Assembly: GCF_016616235.1 (NCBI RefSeq)
Contig: NZ_CP067100.1
Coordinates: 5,949,001-6,013,000 of the forward strand
Direction: 5' to 3'
DNA length: 64,000 nucleotides
From: Bradyrhizobium diazoefficiens
GTDB taxonomy: Bacteria > Pseudomonadota > Alphaproteobacteria > Rhizobiales > Xanthobacteraceae
The translations under genes and the position numbers were made by a program. Of the stretch, positions 27,713 to 35,681 are shown piece after piece. Each line of letters opens with the position of its first letter. Position 1 is the stretch's first letter. The notes beneath the pieces were generated by a model, which worked only from the letters and a program-made list of their open reading frames with translations, ran no database searches and was not told the DNA's origin.

Positions 27713-28945
27713 ATGACATCCAGCTTCGATTTCGCCCCCCTGTTTCCGGCAGGGCTGCCGGCCCCGTCTGCGCGTTGGACCGGCCTTGCCAAATACAGTT
27801 TTGTCGGCGGCAACAACGATTCCGAGCAGCTGCCGCTCGATGGGTTGATCGAAGCGACCACTACGGTGCTGCAACGCGAGGGCCGCTTGCTCGCCACTTA
27901 TGGGTTGGCGCACGGCCCGCAGGGCTATCTGCCCTTGCGCGAATTCCTCGTCACCAAGCTCAGGCGCGATGCCGGCATCAGCTGCACGGTCGACGATCTC
28001 CTGATCGTGTCCGGCTCGCTGCAGGCGCTCGACCTCGTCAACGCGACGCTGCTGACGCGCGGCGACACCGTGATCTTCGAGCAGGAGAGCTATCAGGGTT
28101 CGTTGACCCGCCTGGCCCGGCTCGGCGTCAACGTCGTCGGCATCCCGCTCGACAAGGACGGCATGCGCATGGACATGCTGGCCACGGCGCTGGCCGACCT
28201 CAAGAGCCGCGGTGTCCGTCCCAAATACATCTATACCATCCCGACCGTGCAGAACCCGACCGGCACCATCATGCCGGAGAGCCGCCGCACCGAGCTGCTG
28301 CGGCTGTCGACCGAATACGGCGTGCCTGTCTTCGAGGACGATTGCTATGCCGACCTGGTCTGGTCGGGTCAGCGGCCGCCCGCGATCTACGCGATGAGCC
28401 CGCACGGCGGCGTCATCCATATCGGCTCGTTCTCCAAATCGATCGCGCCGGCGCTGCGCGTCGGCTTCATCGTCGCGCCCTGGGATGTGATGTCGCGGAT
28501 GCTGGCGCTGAAGACGGATGCCGGCTCCGGCGCGCTGGAGCAGATGGTGCTCGCCGCCTATTGCAAGCCGCACTTCGCAAGCCATGTGCCGGCGCTGACG
28601 AAGGCGCTGCGCACCAAGCTCGACACGCTGATGGAAGCGCTCAACGAGCAGTTCGGCACCGCGGCCGAGTTCGAGGAGCCCAAGGGCGGCATCTTCCTCT
28701 GGATCAAGCTGCCCGACCAGGTCGATACGCTAAAGCTGTATCAGGCCGCGCTCGCGGCCGGCGTCTCGCTCAATCCGGGGCCGGAATGGTCGACCAACAA
28801 GAGCCATTCCAGCTCGCGGTTGCGGCTGTGCTTTGCGAGCCCCTCGCATCAGCAAATCCGCGAAGGCGTCGCCGTGCTCGCTGAGGTCTGCCGCGAGGAG
28901 TTCGGCGTGCCTTCGCGCAGCGCCAATGTGGAGAAGCGGGCCTGA
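27713..28945 (+). CDS. PLP-dependent aminotransferase, class I/II (2-aminoadipate type)
   Basis: A 410-residue fold-type I aminotransferase. The PLP-binding lysine lies in HIGSFSKSIAPALRVGF near residue 240. Other conserved segments are YGLAHGPQGYLPLRE, IPTVQNPTGTIM and FEDDCYADLVW. The overall layout is that of the LysN/MocR-type branch, whose members act on 2-aminoadipate, aromatic or other amino acids. The substrate cannot be fixed from sequence. No GntR-type DNA-binding domain is fused to it. Confidence 0.92.
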   Translation: MTSSFDFAPLFPAGLPAPSARWTGLAKYSFVGGNNDSEQLPLDGLIEATTTVLQREGRLLATYGLAHGPQGYLPLREFLVTKLRRDAGISCTVDDLLIVSGSLQALDLVNATLLTRGDTVIFEQESYQGSLTRLARLGVNVVGIPLDKDGMRMDMLATALADLKSRGVRPKYIYTIPTVQNPTGTIMPESRRTELLRLSTEYGVPVFEDDCYADLVWSGQRPPAIYAMSPHGGVIHIGSFSKSIAPALRVGFIVAPWDVMSRMLALKTDAGSGALEQMVLAAYCKPHFASHVPALTKALRTKLDTLMEALNEQFGTAAEFEEPKGGIFLWIKLPDQVDTLKLYQAALAAGVSLNPGPEWSTNKSHSSSRLRLCFASPSHQQIREGVAVLAEVCREEFGVPSRSANVEKRA

Positions 28946-29037
28946 AGTCTGCCTCAAGTCGCCTGCGACGGGCGCCGTGGACGGCGCGCGCGGAATGCAA
29001 GGCTTTGGGAATGATTCGAGGCGGGATCTTTCGAGAT

Positions 29038-29490
29038 ATGACGCGTTGTCTTAGCCGCTGGACCACGGCAGCCTTGCTGTGGATTGCGCTGGCGTCCACG
29101 GCCGGCGCCGACACATTGGCAGCGACGGTCGAGCAATGGGGGCTGCTCGGATCATGGGCGGTCGATTGCGCAGCCAAGCCCGGCCGCGACAAGGGCGCGC
29201 TGCTGACTTACGAGATCCGGAAGGACGGCCGGGTGATGTACCGGCGCAATTTCGGTGACGCCAGGGACGAGAACGAGGTGGTGTCCGCGACGGTCAACGC
29301 GGAGGGCCTGCTCAACGTGATGGTGTACTTCCCCTCGCTGCAGCAGACGCGCGAGTTCGGCCTGTTGCTGGCGGAGGACGGGACCTTGCGCGCGATCTAC
29401 AATCGCAGCGAGCGCGGCGTGTACACCATCAAGGATGGCAAATACGTCGCGACCGGCGCGCCGACGCCGCCGCAGCAGCGCTGCGATTAA
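29038..29490 (+). CDS. hypothetical secreted protein
   Basis: A protein of about 150 residues with a signal peptide (TTAALLWIALASTAGADT). A compact domain rich in beta strands follows: LLGSWAVDCAAKPGRDKG, YEIRKDGRVMYRRNFGD and IYNRSERGVYTIKDGKYV. Two cysteines, one early and one in the final RCD, could form a disulphide. The family occurs widely in bradyrhizobia and its function is unknown. An alternative ATG at 29011 would add nine residues. Confidence 0.7.
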   Translation: MTRCLSRWTTAALLWIALASTAGADTLAATVEQWGLLGSWAVDCAAKPGRDKGALLTYEIRKDGRVMYRRNFGDARDENEVVSATVNAEGLLNVMVYFPSLQQTREFGLLLAEDGTLRAIYNRSERGVYTIKDGKYVATGAPTPPQQRCD

Positions 29491-29566
29491 CCATTGTGTC
29501 CGAGCATGACCTTTCCTAATCATGCTCAGTCTGAATATCCATTCAGAATTCTCTTCCCGTTCCTCC

Positions 29567-29591
29567 GGAACGTTCATGCCCATGCGCGGTT
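29567..29591 (+). promoter_or_regulatory. EcfG-type general stress promoter
   Basis: GGAAC at 29567-29571, a 17-base spacer and GTT at 29589-29591. It lies 31 bases before the ATG of the small His-rich protein gene. It is an exact match to GGAAC-N17-GTT. Confidence 0.75.
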
Positions 29592-29621
29592 TAGATTTGC
29601 ATTCGATTGGAGGAGGACATC

Positions 29622-29846
29622 ATGAAGAAGCTTGGTTATGTGGTTGCGGCCCTCGGTGCGCTCGTGATCGCGGCACCGACGCTGGCCAGTGCCGAGACGA
29701 TGGTGATCAAGCGCGGTCATCATCACGGCATGTACGGCGCCCGCGCCGAGTACGGCATGCATCGCGACTACGGCTTGCATCGCGGCTGGCACCATCGGGA
29801 CCGCGTCGTGGTGATCAAGCGCCATCATCGTCATATGGACTATTAA
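29622..29846 (+). CDS. small secreted histidine/arginine-rich protein
   Basis: A 74-residue protein with a signal peptide (KLGYVVAALGALVIAAPTLASA). A mature part of about 50 residues follows, very rich in His, Arg, Tyr and Gly (KRGHHHGMYGARAEYGMHR, HRGWHHRD, KRHHRHMDY). The histidine clusters could bind metal ions, but this is inference. It has a strong Shine-Dalgarno sequence (GGAGGAGG), an exact EcfG-type promoter and its own terminator, so it is a single-gene stress-induced unit. Confidence 0.85.
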   Translation: MKKLGYVVAALGALVIAAPTLASAETMVIKRGHHHGMYGARAEYGMHRDYGLHRGWHHRDRVVVIKRHHRHMDY

Positions 29847-29862
29847 TGCGCAACGCGACATG

Positions 29863-29891
29863 GAAATGGCCCCTCGCGGGGCCATTTCTTT
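29863..29891 (+). terminator. intrinsic terminator
   Basis: An 11-bp stem GAAATGGCCCC/GGGGCCATTTC with a 4-base TCGC loop, followed by TTT. It lies 17 bases after the stop codon of the His-rich protein gene. Confidence 0.85.
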
Positions 29892-29913
29892 GCGCTGCGC
29901 ATCGCTTGGTCTC

Positions 29914-30732
29914 TCAATCCCAGGCCGGCGCGAAGCCGGGGTTGACGCAACGCCTGTCCTTGGGCAGCGCGGCGATCTTCTTGCGGTCGGCATCGTCGAG
30001 CGTGATCTTGAGCGCATCGAGATTGGCCTGTTGGCTCTCGCGGCGCGAGGCTTTCGGGATCGCAGCGACGCCGTTCTGGTCGAGCAGCCATTTCAGCGCG
30101 ACCTGGGCTGCGCTCGCATTATGCTTGGTACCGATCTCGGCCAGCACCGGATCCGACGCAACGCGGCCCTGCGCGAGCGGGCAATAGGCGACCAGCCGGA
30201 TCGATTTGGCGTTGAGATAGGCCAACACCTTCGATTGATCGAGCATGGCATGATATTCGATCTGGTTGCAGGCGATTGGCGCTCTGACGTCCTCGACCGC
30301 GATCTTGAGCAGTGCCGTGGTGAAATTCGCAACGCCGATCGCCCGCGTGCGCCCCTCCTCCTTCAGCTTCATCAGGGTCTCGAACACCGCACCCCAGTTC
30401 GCCGAGCTCGACGGCCAGTGCACGAGATAGAGGTCGACATGGTCGAGCCTGAGCTTGGTGAGGCTGGCGTCGAAGGCGCGGCGGATCGCATCGGGGCTGA
30501 GGTTCTCGTGCCAGACCTTGGTCGTGACATGCAGCTCGCCGCGCGGCAGGCGGGCGGCGGCAAGGGCGGCGCCGATCGGCTCTTCGTTGGCGTACATCTC
30601 GGCGGTATCGATGTGGCGATAGCCGATCGAGAGCGCGCTCTCGACCGCGGCGCGGCAGGCATCGCCCTGCATGCGGAAGGTGCCGAGGCCGAGTTTGGGC
30701 ATGCTGATGCCCTGTGTCTTCAGATGATCCAT
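29914..30732 (-). CDS. aldo/keto reductase
   Basis: A 272-residue NADPH-dependent carbonyl reductase of the AKR5/DkgB-like group. The catalytic set is visible: Asp and Tyr in HIDTAEMYANEEPIG, Lys in VTTKVWHENLSP and His in LYLVHWPS. The cofactor end is IPKASRRESQQANLDAL. Likely substrates are aldehydes or 2,5-diketogluconate-like sugars, which is inference. The gene is monocistronic on the minus strand. Confidence 0.95.
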   Translation of the reverse strand: MDHLKTQGISMPKLGLGTFRMQGDACRAAVESALSIGYRHIDTAEMYANEEPIGAALAAARLPRGELHVTTKVWHENLSPDAIRRAFDASLTKLRLDHVDLYLVHWPSSSANWGAVFETLMKLKEEGRTRAIGVANFTTALLKIAVEDVRAPIACNQIEYHAMLDQSKVLAYLNAKSIRLVAYCPLAQGRVASDPVLAEIGTKHNASAAQVALKWLLDQNGVAAIPKASRRESQQANLDALKITLDDADRKKIAALPKDRRCVNPGFAPAWD

Positions 30733-30875
30733 GGGCTAACTCCTGAGGTCTTCATCCCGCCGGACACGCGGTGGGACCGCGGGGGACAGACTCTTCGGTG
30801 ATGGAAAAGAGGCGGCGGGAGCGGACAGTATAGCGGGCGAGGCGCGGTGCGGCCAATCAAGATCGGGTTAGAGGC

Positions 30876-32441
30876 CTACGAATGCTGCGCCACCACGGCC
30901 GGGCGCGGCTGCGGCCGCGGCACGATGTCGACCGACCAGAGGTCGCGGTTGTCGACGTCCTTCAAGGTCACGGTCATCACGCCACTGGCGCCGTCGATGT
31001 CGACGCGGCCGAAGAACTGGAGGCCGAAGCACGGCGCAAGATTCTCGCCCTGAGCCTCGCTGCAGCCGTTCTGGTACATCGCGACCGGACCAAAGGTATT
31101 GTCGAGCTCGCCCGGGCCCCAGCTGCCGGCGTTCAACGGTCCTGAGACGAACTCCCAGAACGGCTCGAATTCGCTAAACTGCGCCTTGTTCGGATCGTAG
31201 TAGTGCGCGGCGGTGTAGTGCATGTCGGCGGTGAGCCAGACGATGTTGCGGATGCCGGCGCGCTTGCTGGACGACAGAAGGTCTGCGATCTCGTGTTCGC
31301 GCCGGTCGGGGGCACCGTTGCCCAGCGCGACGGCGTCCAGGCTGACCAAGCCGATCGGCAGGTCGGCCGCGATCACCTTCCAGGTCGCGCGCGAGGCGGC
31401 GAGCTCCCGCTTCAGCCAGGCAAGCCGCTCGACGCCCAGAATCCAGCCGCGATGATCGTCGCCCTTGTTCCAGGTCTCGTCGCGATAGCTGCGCATGTCG
31501 ATCATGAAGACGTCGAGCAACGGACCGTAAGCGATCTTGCGGTAGACCCGCCCCGTGCGCGCGCCGATATCGCAGATCGGCATGAACTCGAAGAAGGCGC
31601 GGCGGGCGCGCGCGACGAGCCGCGGTGTGCCGTCTTCCTCATAGCCGGCGTCGTCGTAGCTGCCGACGGGCGACCAGTCGTTGGTGACCTCGTGGTCGTC
31701 CCATTGCGCGAACATCGGCACCTCCGCGTGGAAGGCGCGAAAATGGTGGTCGAGGTGGTTGTATTTGTAATTGCCGCGGAACTGCGCCAGCGTGTGCGCG
31801 ACCTCGGCTTTTTCCTCGGTCACCACATTGCGCCAAATCTCGCCGTTCGGCAGCTTCTGCTCGGACGGGATGGTGCAGTCGGCGTAGATGTGGTCGCCGG
31901 AGTGAATGAAGAAATCGGGGCGGTTGTCGAGCATGGTGCGATAGCTGCGATAGCCGCCGCGCGCGACGTCGATGCCCCAGCCCTGCCCCGCCACGTCGCC
32001 CGACCACACGAATGAGACCGACTGGCGTGCAGCCGGTGCGGTGCGGAAATGCCCGACGCGGCTTTCGCCGGCGGTGCCGCTCGCGATGTCGTCGAAGCGT
32101 ACGCGGTAGAAGATGTCCTGTCCCGGCGGCAGATCGTTCAGCAGCAGCTTTGCTGTGAAGTCGGCATCGGGTAGCGCCTCGCGCGAGGCGGATGCGATGA
32201 TGGTCTTGAAGCTCTCGACCGTCGAGTACTCCACCTGCATGCGGGCGGGCCGATCCGCGCGTGCCCAGATCACGGCGGAGCCATCGGAGACATCGCCGGA
32301 CTGGATGCCGCCCGCGATCTGCGGACGATCGGCGGCGCGGCTCAGGCGAGGCTTCGCGAGCGCGGCGACGGCGAGGCTGGAGGCGGATCGGACCAGGAAC
32401 TGCCGCCGGGTCCATGCGCGCGAGGCGCGGAGCGATGCCAT
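30876..32441 (-). CDS. phoD: alkaline phosphatase D (PhoD) family, Tat-exported
   Basis: A 521-residue phosphodiesterase/phosphatase. The twin-arginine signal (TRRQFLVRSASSLAVAALA) is at residues 11-30. An Ig-like N-terminal domain (SGDVSDGSAVIWARADRPAR) follows, then the metallophosphatase domain with WSGDVAG, FFIHSGDHIYADC, WDDHEVTNDW and TADMHYTAAHYY, which hold the Fe/Ca ligands of PhoD. It should act in the periplasm to release phosphate. No PHO box is evident upstream. Confidence 0.93.
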   Translation of the reverse strand: MASLRASRAWTRRQFLVRSASSLAVAALAKPRLSRAADRPQIAGGIQSGDVSDGSAVIWARADRPARMQVEYSTVESFKTIIASASREALPDADFTAKLLLNDLPPGQDIFYRVRFDDIASGTAGESRVGHFRTAPAARQSVSFVWSGDVAGQGWGIDVARGGYRSYRTMLDNRPDFFIHSGDHIYADCTIPSEQKLPNGEIWRNVVTEEKAEVAHTLAQFRGNYKYNHLDHHFRAFHAEVPMFAQWDDHEVTNDWSPVGSYDDAGYEEDGTPRLVARARRAFFEFMPICDIGARTGRVYRKIAYGPLLDVFMIDMRSYRDETWNKGDDHRGWILGVERLAWLKRELAASRATWKVIAADLPIGLVSLDAVALGNGAPDRREHEIADLLSSSKRAGIRNIVWLTADMHYTAAHYYDPNKAQFSEFEPFWEFVSGPLNAGSWGPGELDNTFGPVAMYQNGCSEAQGENLAPCFGLQFFGRVDIDGASGVMTVTLKDVDNRDLWSVDIVPRPQPRPAVVAQHS

Positions 32442-32559
32442 TCAGGAGACCTTCGTCGAATCGCGACGAAAGGTGCCTGCGCCGTTTGACTCACAGCTTA
32501 CGGTTTCTTGACTCCACGCCTACGGTTTTGCGACGCAGGGATGACGGGTGCGTAAGGAG

Positions 32560-32973
32560 CTAGCGCTTCCAGTTGCAGATGCCGCCGGAGCGGCACGGCC
32601 AGGTCTGGATGCGGGTGTCCATCGCCTGCGCGTTGAGCGGATTGCCGCGGCGATGCGCGAGCCTGGTGCGCGCTGCGCCGCGCGGCTGGGCGCTCCTGGC
32701 GTGTGCGACTTTCGGCTCGGGCACGTGCACGCGCTCGGCGGCGACCTTCTTCGGCACATCCATCGGCGCGGTGCGGGCCTGCGCCTCATTGCCGCCCTTC
32801 GCCTCGAGCGCCACCGGCGCGAACTGCGTCTCCGGCCCAAGCCGCTTCGGCGACAGCACGGCCTTGGAGAGATCGAGACCAAGATATTCGTCGGGCTTGT
32901 AGTCGTCAGCACGAGCGAGCCCAGTCCCTGCGAGCACGAGGGCAATGGCGATCGCAAAACTTTTCAGGACCAC
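32560..32973 (-). CDS. small secreted hypothetical protein
   Basis: A 137-residue protein starting at GTG 32973, chosen because AGGAGG lies five bases upstream and the signal peptide (LKSFAIAIALVLAGTGLARA) begins there. The mature part carries YKPDEYLGLDLSKAVLSPKR and a basic Arg/His-rich C-terminus with two cysteines near the end (WPCRSGGICNWKR). It is common in bradyrhizobia and its function is unknown. Its ribosome-binding site lies inside a long hairpin (see 32975-33029). Confidence 0.8.
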   Translation of the reverse strand: MVLKSFAIAIALVLAGTGLARADDYKPDEYLGLDLSKAVLSPKRLGPETQFAPVALEAKGGNEAQARTAPMDVPKKVAAERVHVPEPKVAHARSAQPRGAARTRLAHRRGNPLNAQAMDTRIQTWPCRSGGICNWKR

Positions 32974-32974
32974 G

Positions 32975-33029
32975 GACGCCTCCTGAAATTGAATTATTAA
33001 GAGGTAATTCACCCCTATTTAGGAGGCGT
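32975..33029 (-). promoter_or_regulatory. hairpin burying the ribosome-binding site of the 137-residue protein
   Basis: On the minus strand GACGCCTCCT at the 5' side pairs perfectly with AGGAGGCGTC, which contains the Shine-Dalgarno sequence. The stem continues past one bulged base with ATTT/AAAT. Inside it a second stem TGAATTA/TAATTCA closes an 8-base loop. It begins about 50 bases after the stop codon of the upstream nitronate monooxygenase gene and lacks a T run. Confidence 0.7.
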
Positions 33030-33081
33030 CGCGCGCAATTCCAGCGGTCAATTGCCGCCGTGGTTAAGAACTTGGGCGGTG

Positions 33082-34083
33082 TCAGGCGACCTTTCGCGCC
33101 GCACTCGTCCCATCCAGGAACCCGAGCAGGCGGCTGCGGATGATCTGCTCCGCCTCGCTCATGATGCGATCGACCAGTTCCTTACAGGTGGGGATGTCGT
33201 GGATCAGCCCTGCGACCATGCCGCAGCTCCAGGCACCCGCGTCCATCTGGCCGTCCAGCATGATTTTTGGATAGACGCCGGCGACCTGGTCGTGGATGTC
33301 GTCGATGGTGAGCCTCGCGCCCTTCTCGCGCTCGATCTCGATGAGGCGATCGACATTGGCATTCTTGAGGACGCGCTCGGTATTGCGCAGCGCGCGCATG
33401 ATCAGGCGCGTGTCGAGCTCGGTGGCGGCGACCAGCGCATTCTTCACGTTCTGATGCACCGGTGCTTCCTTGGTGGCGATGAAGCGCGTGCCCATGTTCA
33501 TGCCGGCCGCGCCCAGCGAGAGCGCCGCGACCAGACTGCGCCCGTCGGCCATGCCGCCGGAGGCGACGAACGGAATCTTCAACTCCTCGGCCGCACGCGG
33601 CAGCAGGATCATGTTGGGAATGTCGTCCTCGCCGGGATGGCCGCCGCACTCGAAGCCGTCGACGCTGACGGCGTCGCAACCGATGCGCTCGGCCTTCAGC
33701 GAGTGCCGCACCGAGGTGCATTTGTGGATGACCTTGATGCCGGCGGCCTTCAGCGCCGGCATGTAGGCTTCCGGGCTGCGGCCTGCGGTCTCCACCGCCT
33801 TGATGCCGCCTTCGACGATGGCGGCAATGTATTCCGGATAAGGCGGCGCCGCGAAGGTCGGCAGGAAGGTCAGATTCACGCCGAATGGCTTGTCGGTCAT
33901 GTCGCGGCAGCGCGCGATTTCCTTCGTAAGCAATTCCGGCGTCTTTTGCGTGAGGCCGGTGATGATGCCGAGCCCGCCGGCATTGGAGACGGCAGCAGCC
34001 AGCTCGGCAAAGCCGACGAAATGCATGCCGCCCTGGATGATCGGATGCTCGATGCCGAACAGTTCGGTGATCGCAGTCTTCAC
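33082..34083 (-). CDS. nitronate monooxygenase
   Basis: A 333-residue FMN-dependent TIM-barrel enzyme of the 2-nitropropane dioxygenase family. It has an N-terminal HPIIQGGMHFVG, GVNLTFLPTF, the CTSVRHSLKAERIGCDAVSVDG strand and VASGGMADGRSLVAALSLGA with the phosphate site GAAGMNMGTRF. It detoxifies alkyl nitronates such as propionate-3-nitronate, or serves as a general FMN oxidoreductase. It is followed on the same strand by the small secreted protein gene. Confidence 0.93.
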   Translation of the reverse strand: MKTAITELFGIEHPIIQGGMHFVGFAELAAAVSNAGGLGIITGLTQKTPELLTKEIARCRDMTDKPFGVNLTFLPTFAAPPYPEYIAAIVEGGIKAVETAGRSPEAYMPALKAAGIKVIHKCTSVRHSLKAERIGCDAVSVDGFECGGHPGEDDIPNMILLPRAAEELKIPFVASGGMADGRSLVAALSLGAAGMNMGTRFIATKEAPVHQNVKNALVAATELDTRLIMRALRNTERVLKNANVDRLIEIEREKGARLTIDDIHDQVAGVYPKIMLDGQMDAGAWSCGMVAGLIHDIPTCKELVDRIMSEAEQIIRSRLLGFLDGTSAARKVA

Positions 34084-34144
34084 TCAAATACCTCCCGGAG
34101 TTTTGCCTGGTTGGGATCAGTCTAGCCGGAGTGTTGCGCCGCGG

Positions 34145-34882
34145 TCACCATTTCTCTCCGAACGGGCGGATCTCCAGCTCGAAGGTCCAGGCGCTCTTCG
34201 GCTGCTGATAGAGCTGCCAATAGGCGTCAGCCACCGCCGACGGCGGCATCAACAGGTCGGGATTGTCGAGCGCATTCGGGCCGAGCGCTTCGAGCCGGCG
34301 CTGCCGCACCCATTCGGTGTCGACGCCGGAATCGATGATGAGATGGGCGACATGAATGTTGCTCGGCCCGAGTTCGCGCGCCATCGCCTGCGCCACCGCA
34401 CGAAGCCCGAACTTGGCGCTGGCGAATGCAGCAAAACCGCTGCCGCCGCGCAAGCTCGCGGTCGCTCCGGTAAAGAAGATGTTGCCGCCGCCGCGCGGCA
34501 GCATCAGGCGCGCCGCTTCACGGCCCGCGAGGAAACCGGAATAGCAGGCCATCTCCCAGACCTTGCGGAAGACGCGCTCGGTGGTGTCGAGGATCGGGAA
34601 GTTGACGTTGGCGCCGACATTGAAGATGCAGACCTCCAGCGGCGCGTGCGTGTCGGCGTCATTGAGGAAGGAGATGACCTCCTCTTCCTTCCGCGCATCG
34701 AGCGAACGGGCGTGGATCTCGCCGCCGGCAGCTTCAATGTCCTTCACCAGCGGCGCCAGCTTGTCGCCGTTGCGGCGGCCGGCGTAGATCGAAAAGCCCT
34801 CGGCGGCAAATTTCTTGGCGATCTCGGAGCCGATGAAATCGCCGGCGCCGATCACGGCGGCTGTCGCATTTCGCTTGGGCAC
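34145..34882 (-). CDS. SDR-fold protein lacking the catalytic tyrosine
   Basis: A 245-residue short-chain dehydrogenase-like protein. The nucleotide motif is AVIGAGDFIGSEIAKKF, which departs from the usual TGxxxGIG. The position of the catalytic Tyr in YxxxK is Phe (FAAFASAKFGL), while the Lys and the preceding Ser/Thr region (FFTGATASLRGG) remain. It may therefore bind NAD(P) without normal SDR catalysis or use another mechanism. It is divergent from an HxlR regulator gene with a palindrome between them. Confidence 0.88.
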   Translation of the reverse strand: MPKRNATAAVIGAGDFIGSEIAKKFAAEGFSIYAGRRNGDKLAPLVKDIEAAGGEIHARSLDARKEEEVISFLNDADTHAPLEVCIFNVGANVNFPILDTTERVFRKVWEMACYSGFLAGREAARLMLPRGGGNIFFTGATASLRGGSGFAAFASAKFGLRAVAQAMARELGPSNIHVAHLIIDSGVDTEWVRQRRLEALGPNALDNPDLLMPPSAVADAYWQLYQQPKSAWTFELEIRPFGEKW

Positions 34883-34928
34883 GATCGCCTCCTCCGGTTG
34901 TGGGGCATATGGTTGGTCCGAAGACTAT

Positions 34929-34945
34929 AGTTCTAAAATAGAACT
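34929..34945. promoter_or_regulatory. 17-bp palindrome, candidate HxlR operator
   Basis: AGTTCTA-AAA-TAGAACT, a perfect 7-bp inverted repeat with a 3-base centre. It lies 47 bases upstream of the SDR start and 102 bases upstream of the regulator start. A weaker pair AAGTCAG/CTGACTT lies at about 34999-35021, nearer to the regulator gene. Confidence 0.6.
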
Positions 34946-35046
34946 GTCAAATCATGCCTGCGAATGTTACTCTACGAGACAGATTGCGCTGATCATTCAA
35001 GTCAGTTCCTTTTTCTGACTTACTCCTCCAGATCGGAGACCGGATC

Positions 35047-35514
35047 ATGAAATGGGACACGCTGGACGAAGAGCCGTGCTCACTCTCCCGCACCGTCGCG
35101 GTGGTGGGCGATCGCTGGACGCTGCTGATCCTGCGCGAATGTTTTTTGCGCGTGCGGCGCTTCGAAGGATTCCAGTCTTCGCTCCAGATCACGCGGCACC
35201 TGCTGTCGGAGCGGCTGAAGAAGCTGGTCCGCTTCGGCATCTTGCGCCGCGTCCCCTATTCCGAGGCGCCGAAGCGCTACGAGTACATCCTGACGCAGAA
35301 GGGGCTCGATCTCTATCCGATCATCATGGCGATGGTGCATTGGGGCGACACTCACATGGGCGACGAGCGCGGCCGCCCGCTGCTGCACGAGCACAAGGCC
35401 TGCGGCAAGCTGTTCGATCCCGTGATGGTGTGCTCGGAATGCGGCGAGGTGCTGCATGCCAAGCAGGTGCATGTGCATGCGGGGCCGGGGCGAAGAGAGG
35501 TAGAGGCGAAGTAG
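35047..35514 (+). CDS. HxlR-family transcriptional regulator
   Basis: A 155-residue winged-helix regulator. The family hallmark is CSLSRTVAVVGDRWTLLILRE at residues 11-31, which includes the conserved N-terminal cysteine that senses electrophiles or oxidants in some members. The recognition region is RHLLSERLKKLVRFGILRRVPY, with the wing in YEYILTQKGLDLYP. Its C-terminal extension has a Cys-x2-Cys pair and another Cys (VCSECGE), perhaps a metal site. It probably controls the divergent SDR gene and itself. Confidence 0.92.
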   Translation: MKWDTLDEEPCSLSRTVAVVGDRWTLLILRECFLRVRRFEGFQSSLQITRHLLSERLKKLVRFGILRRVPYSEAPKRYEYILTQKGLDLYPIIMAMVHWGDTHMGDERGRPLLHEHKACGKLFDPVMVCSECGEVLHAKQVHVHAGPGRREVEAK

Positions 35515-35526
35515 GCTCCCTCAACT

Positions 35527-35613
35527 CGTCATTGCGAGGAGCCCCTGCGACGAAGCAATCCAGGGTCTTCCCGCGGTAGCAGTCTGGATTGCGTCGCCGC
35601 GCTCGCAACGACG
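35527..35613. repeat. palindromic repeat, CGTCATTGCGAGG type
   Basis: A second copy of the element at 14365-14452, with the same ends (CGTCATTGCGAGGAGC, CGCTCGCAACGACGG) and inner arms GCAATCCAG/CTGGATTGC. The two copies agree closely except in the loop. Confidence 0.85.
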
Positions 35614-35681
35614 GAGATTGGGGCACCAGGGTCGCTCAATTAATTTGCATTTCAGAACGCCGGCGACCGCCGGACTCTTCG

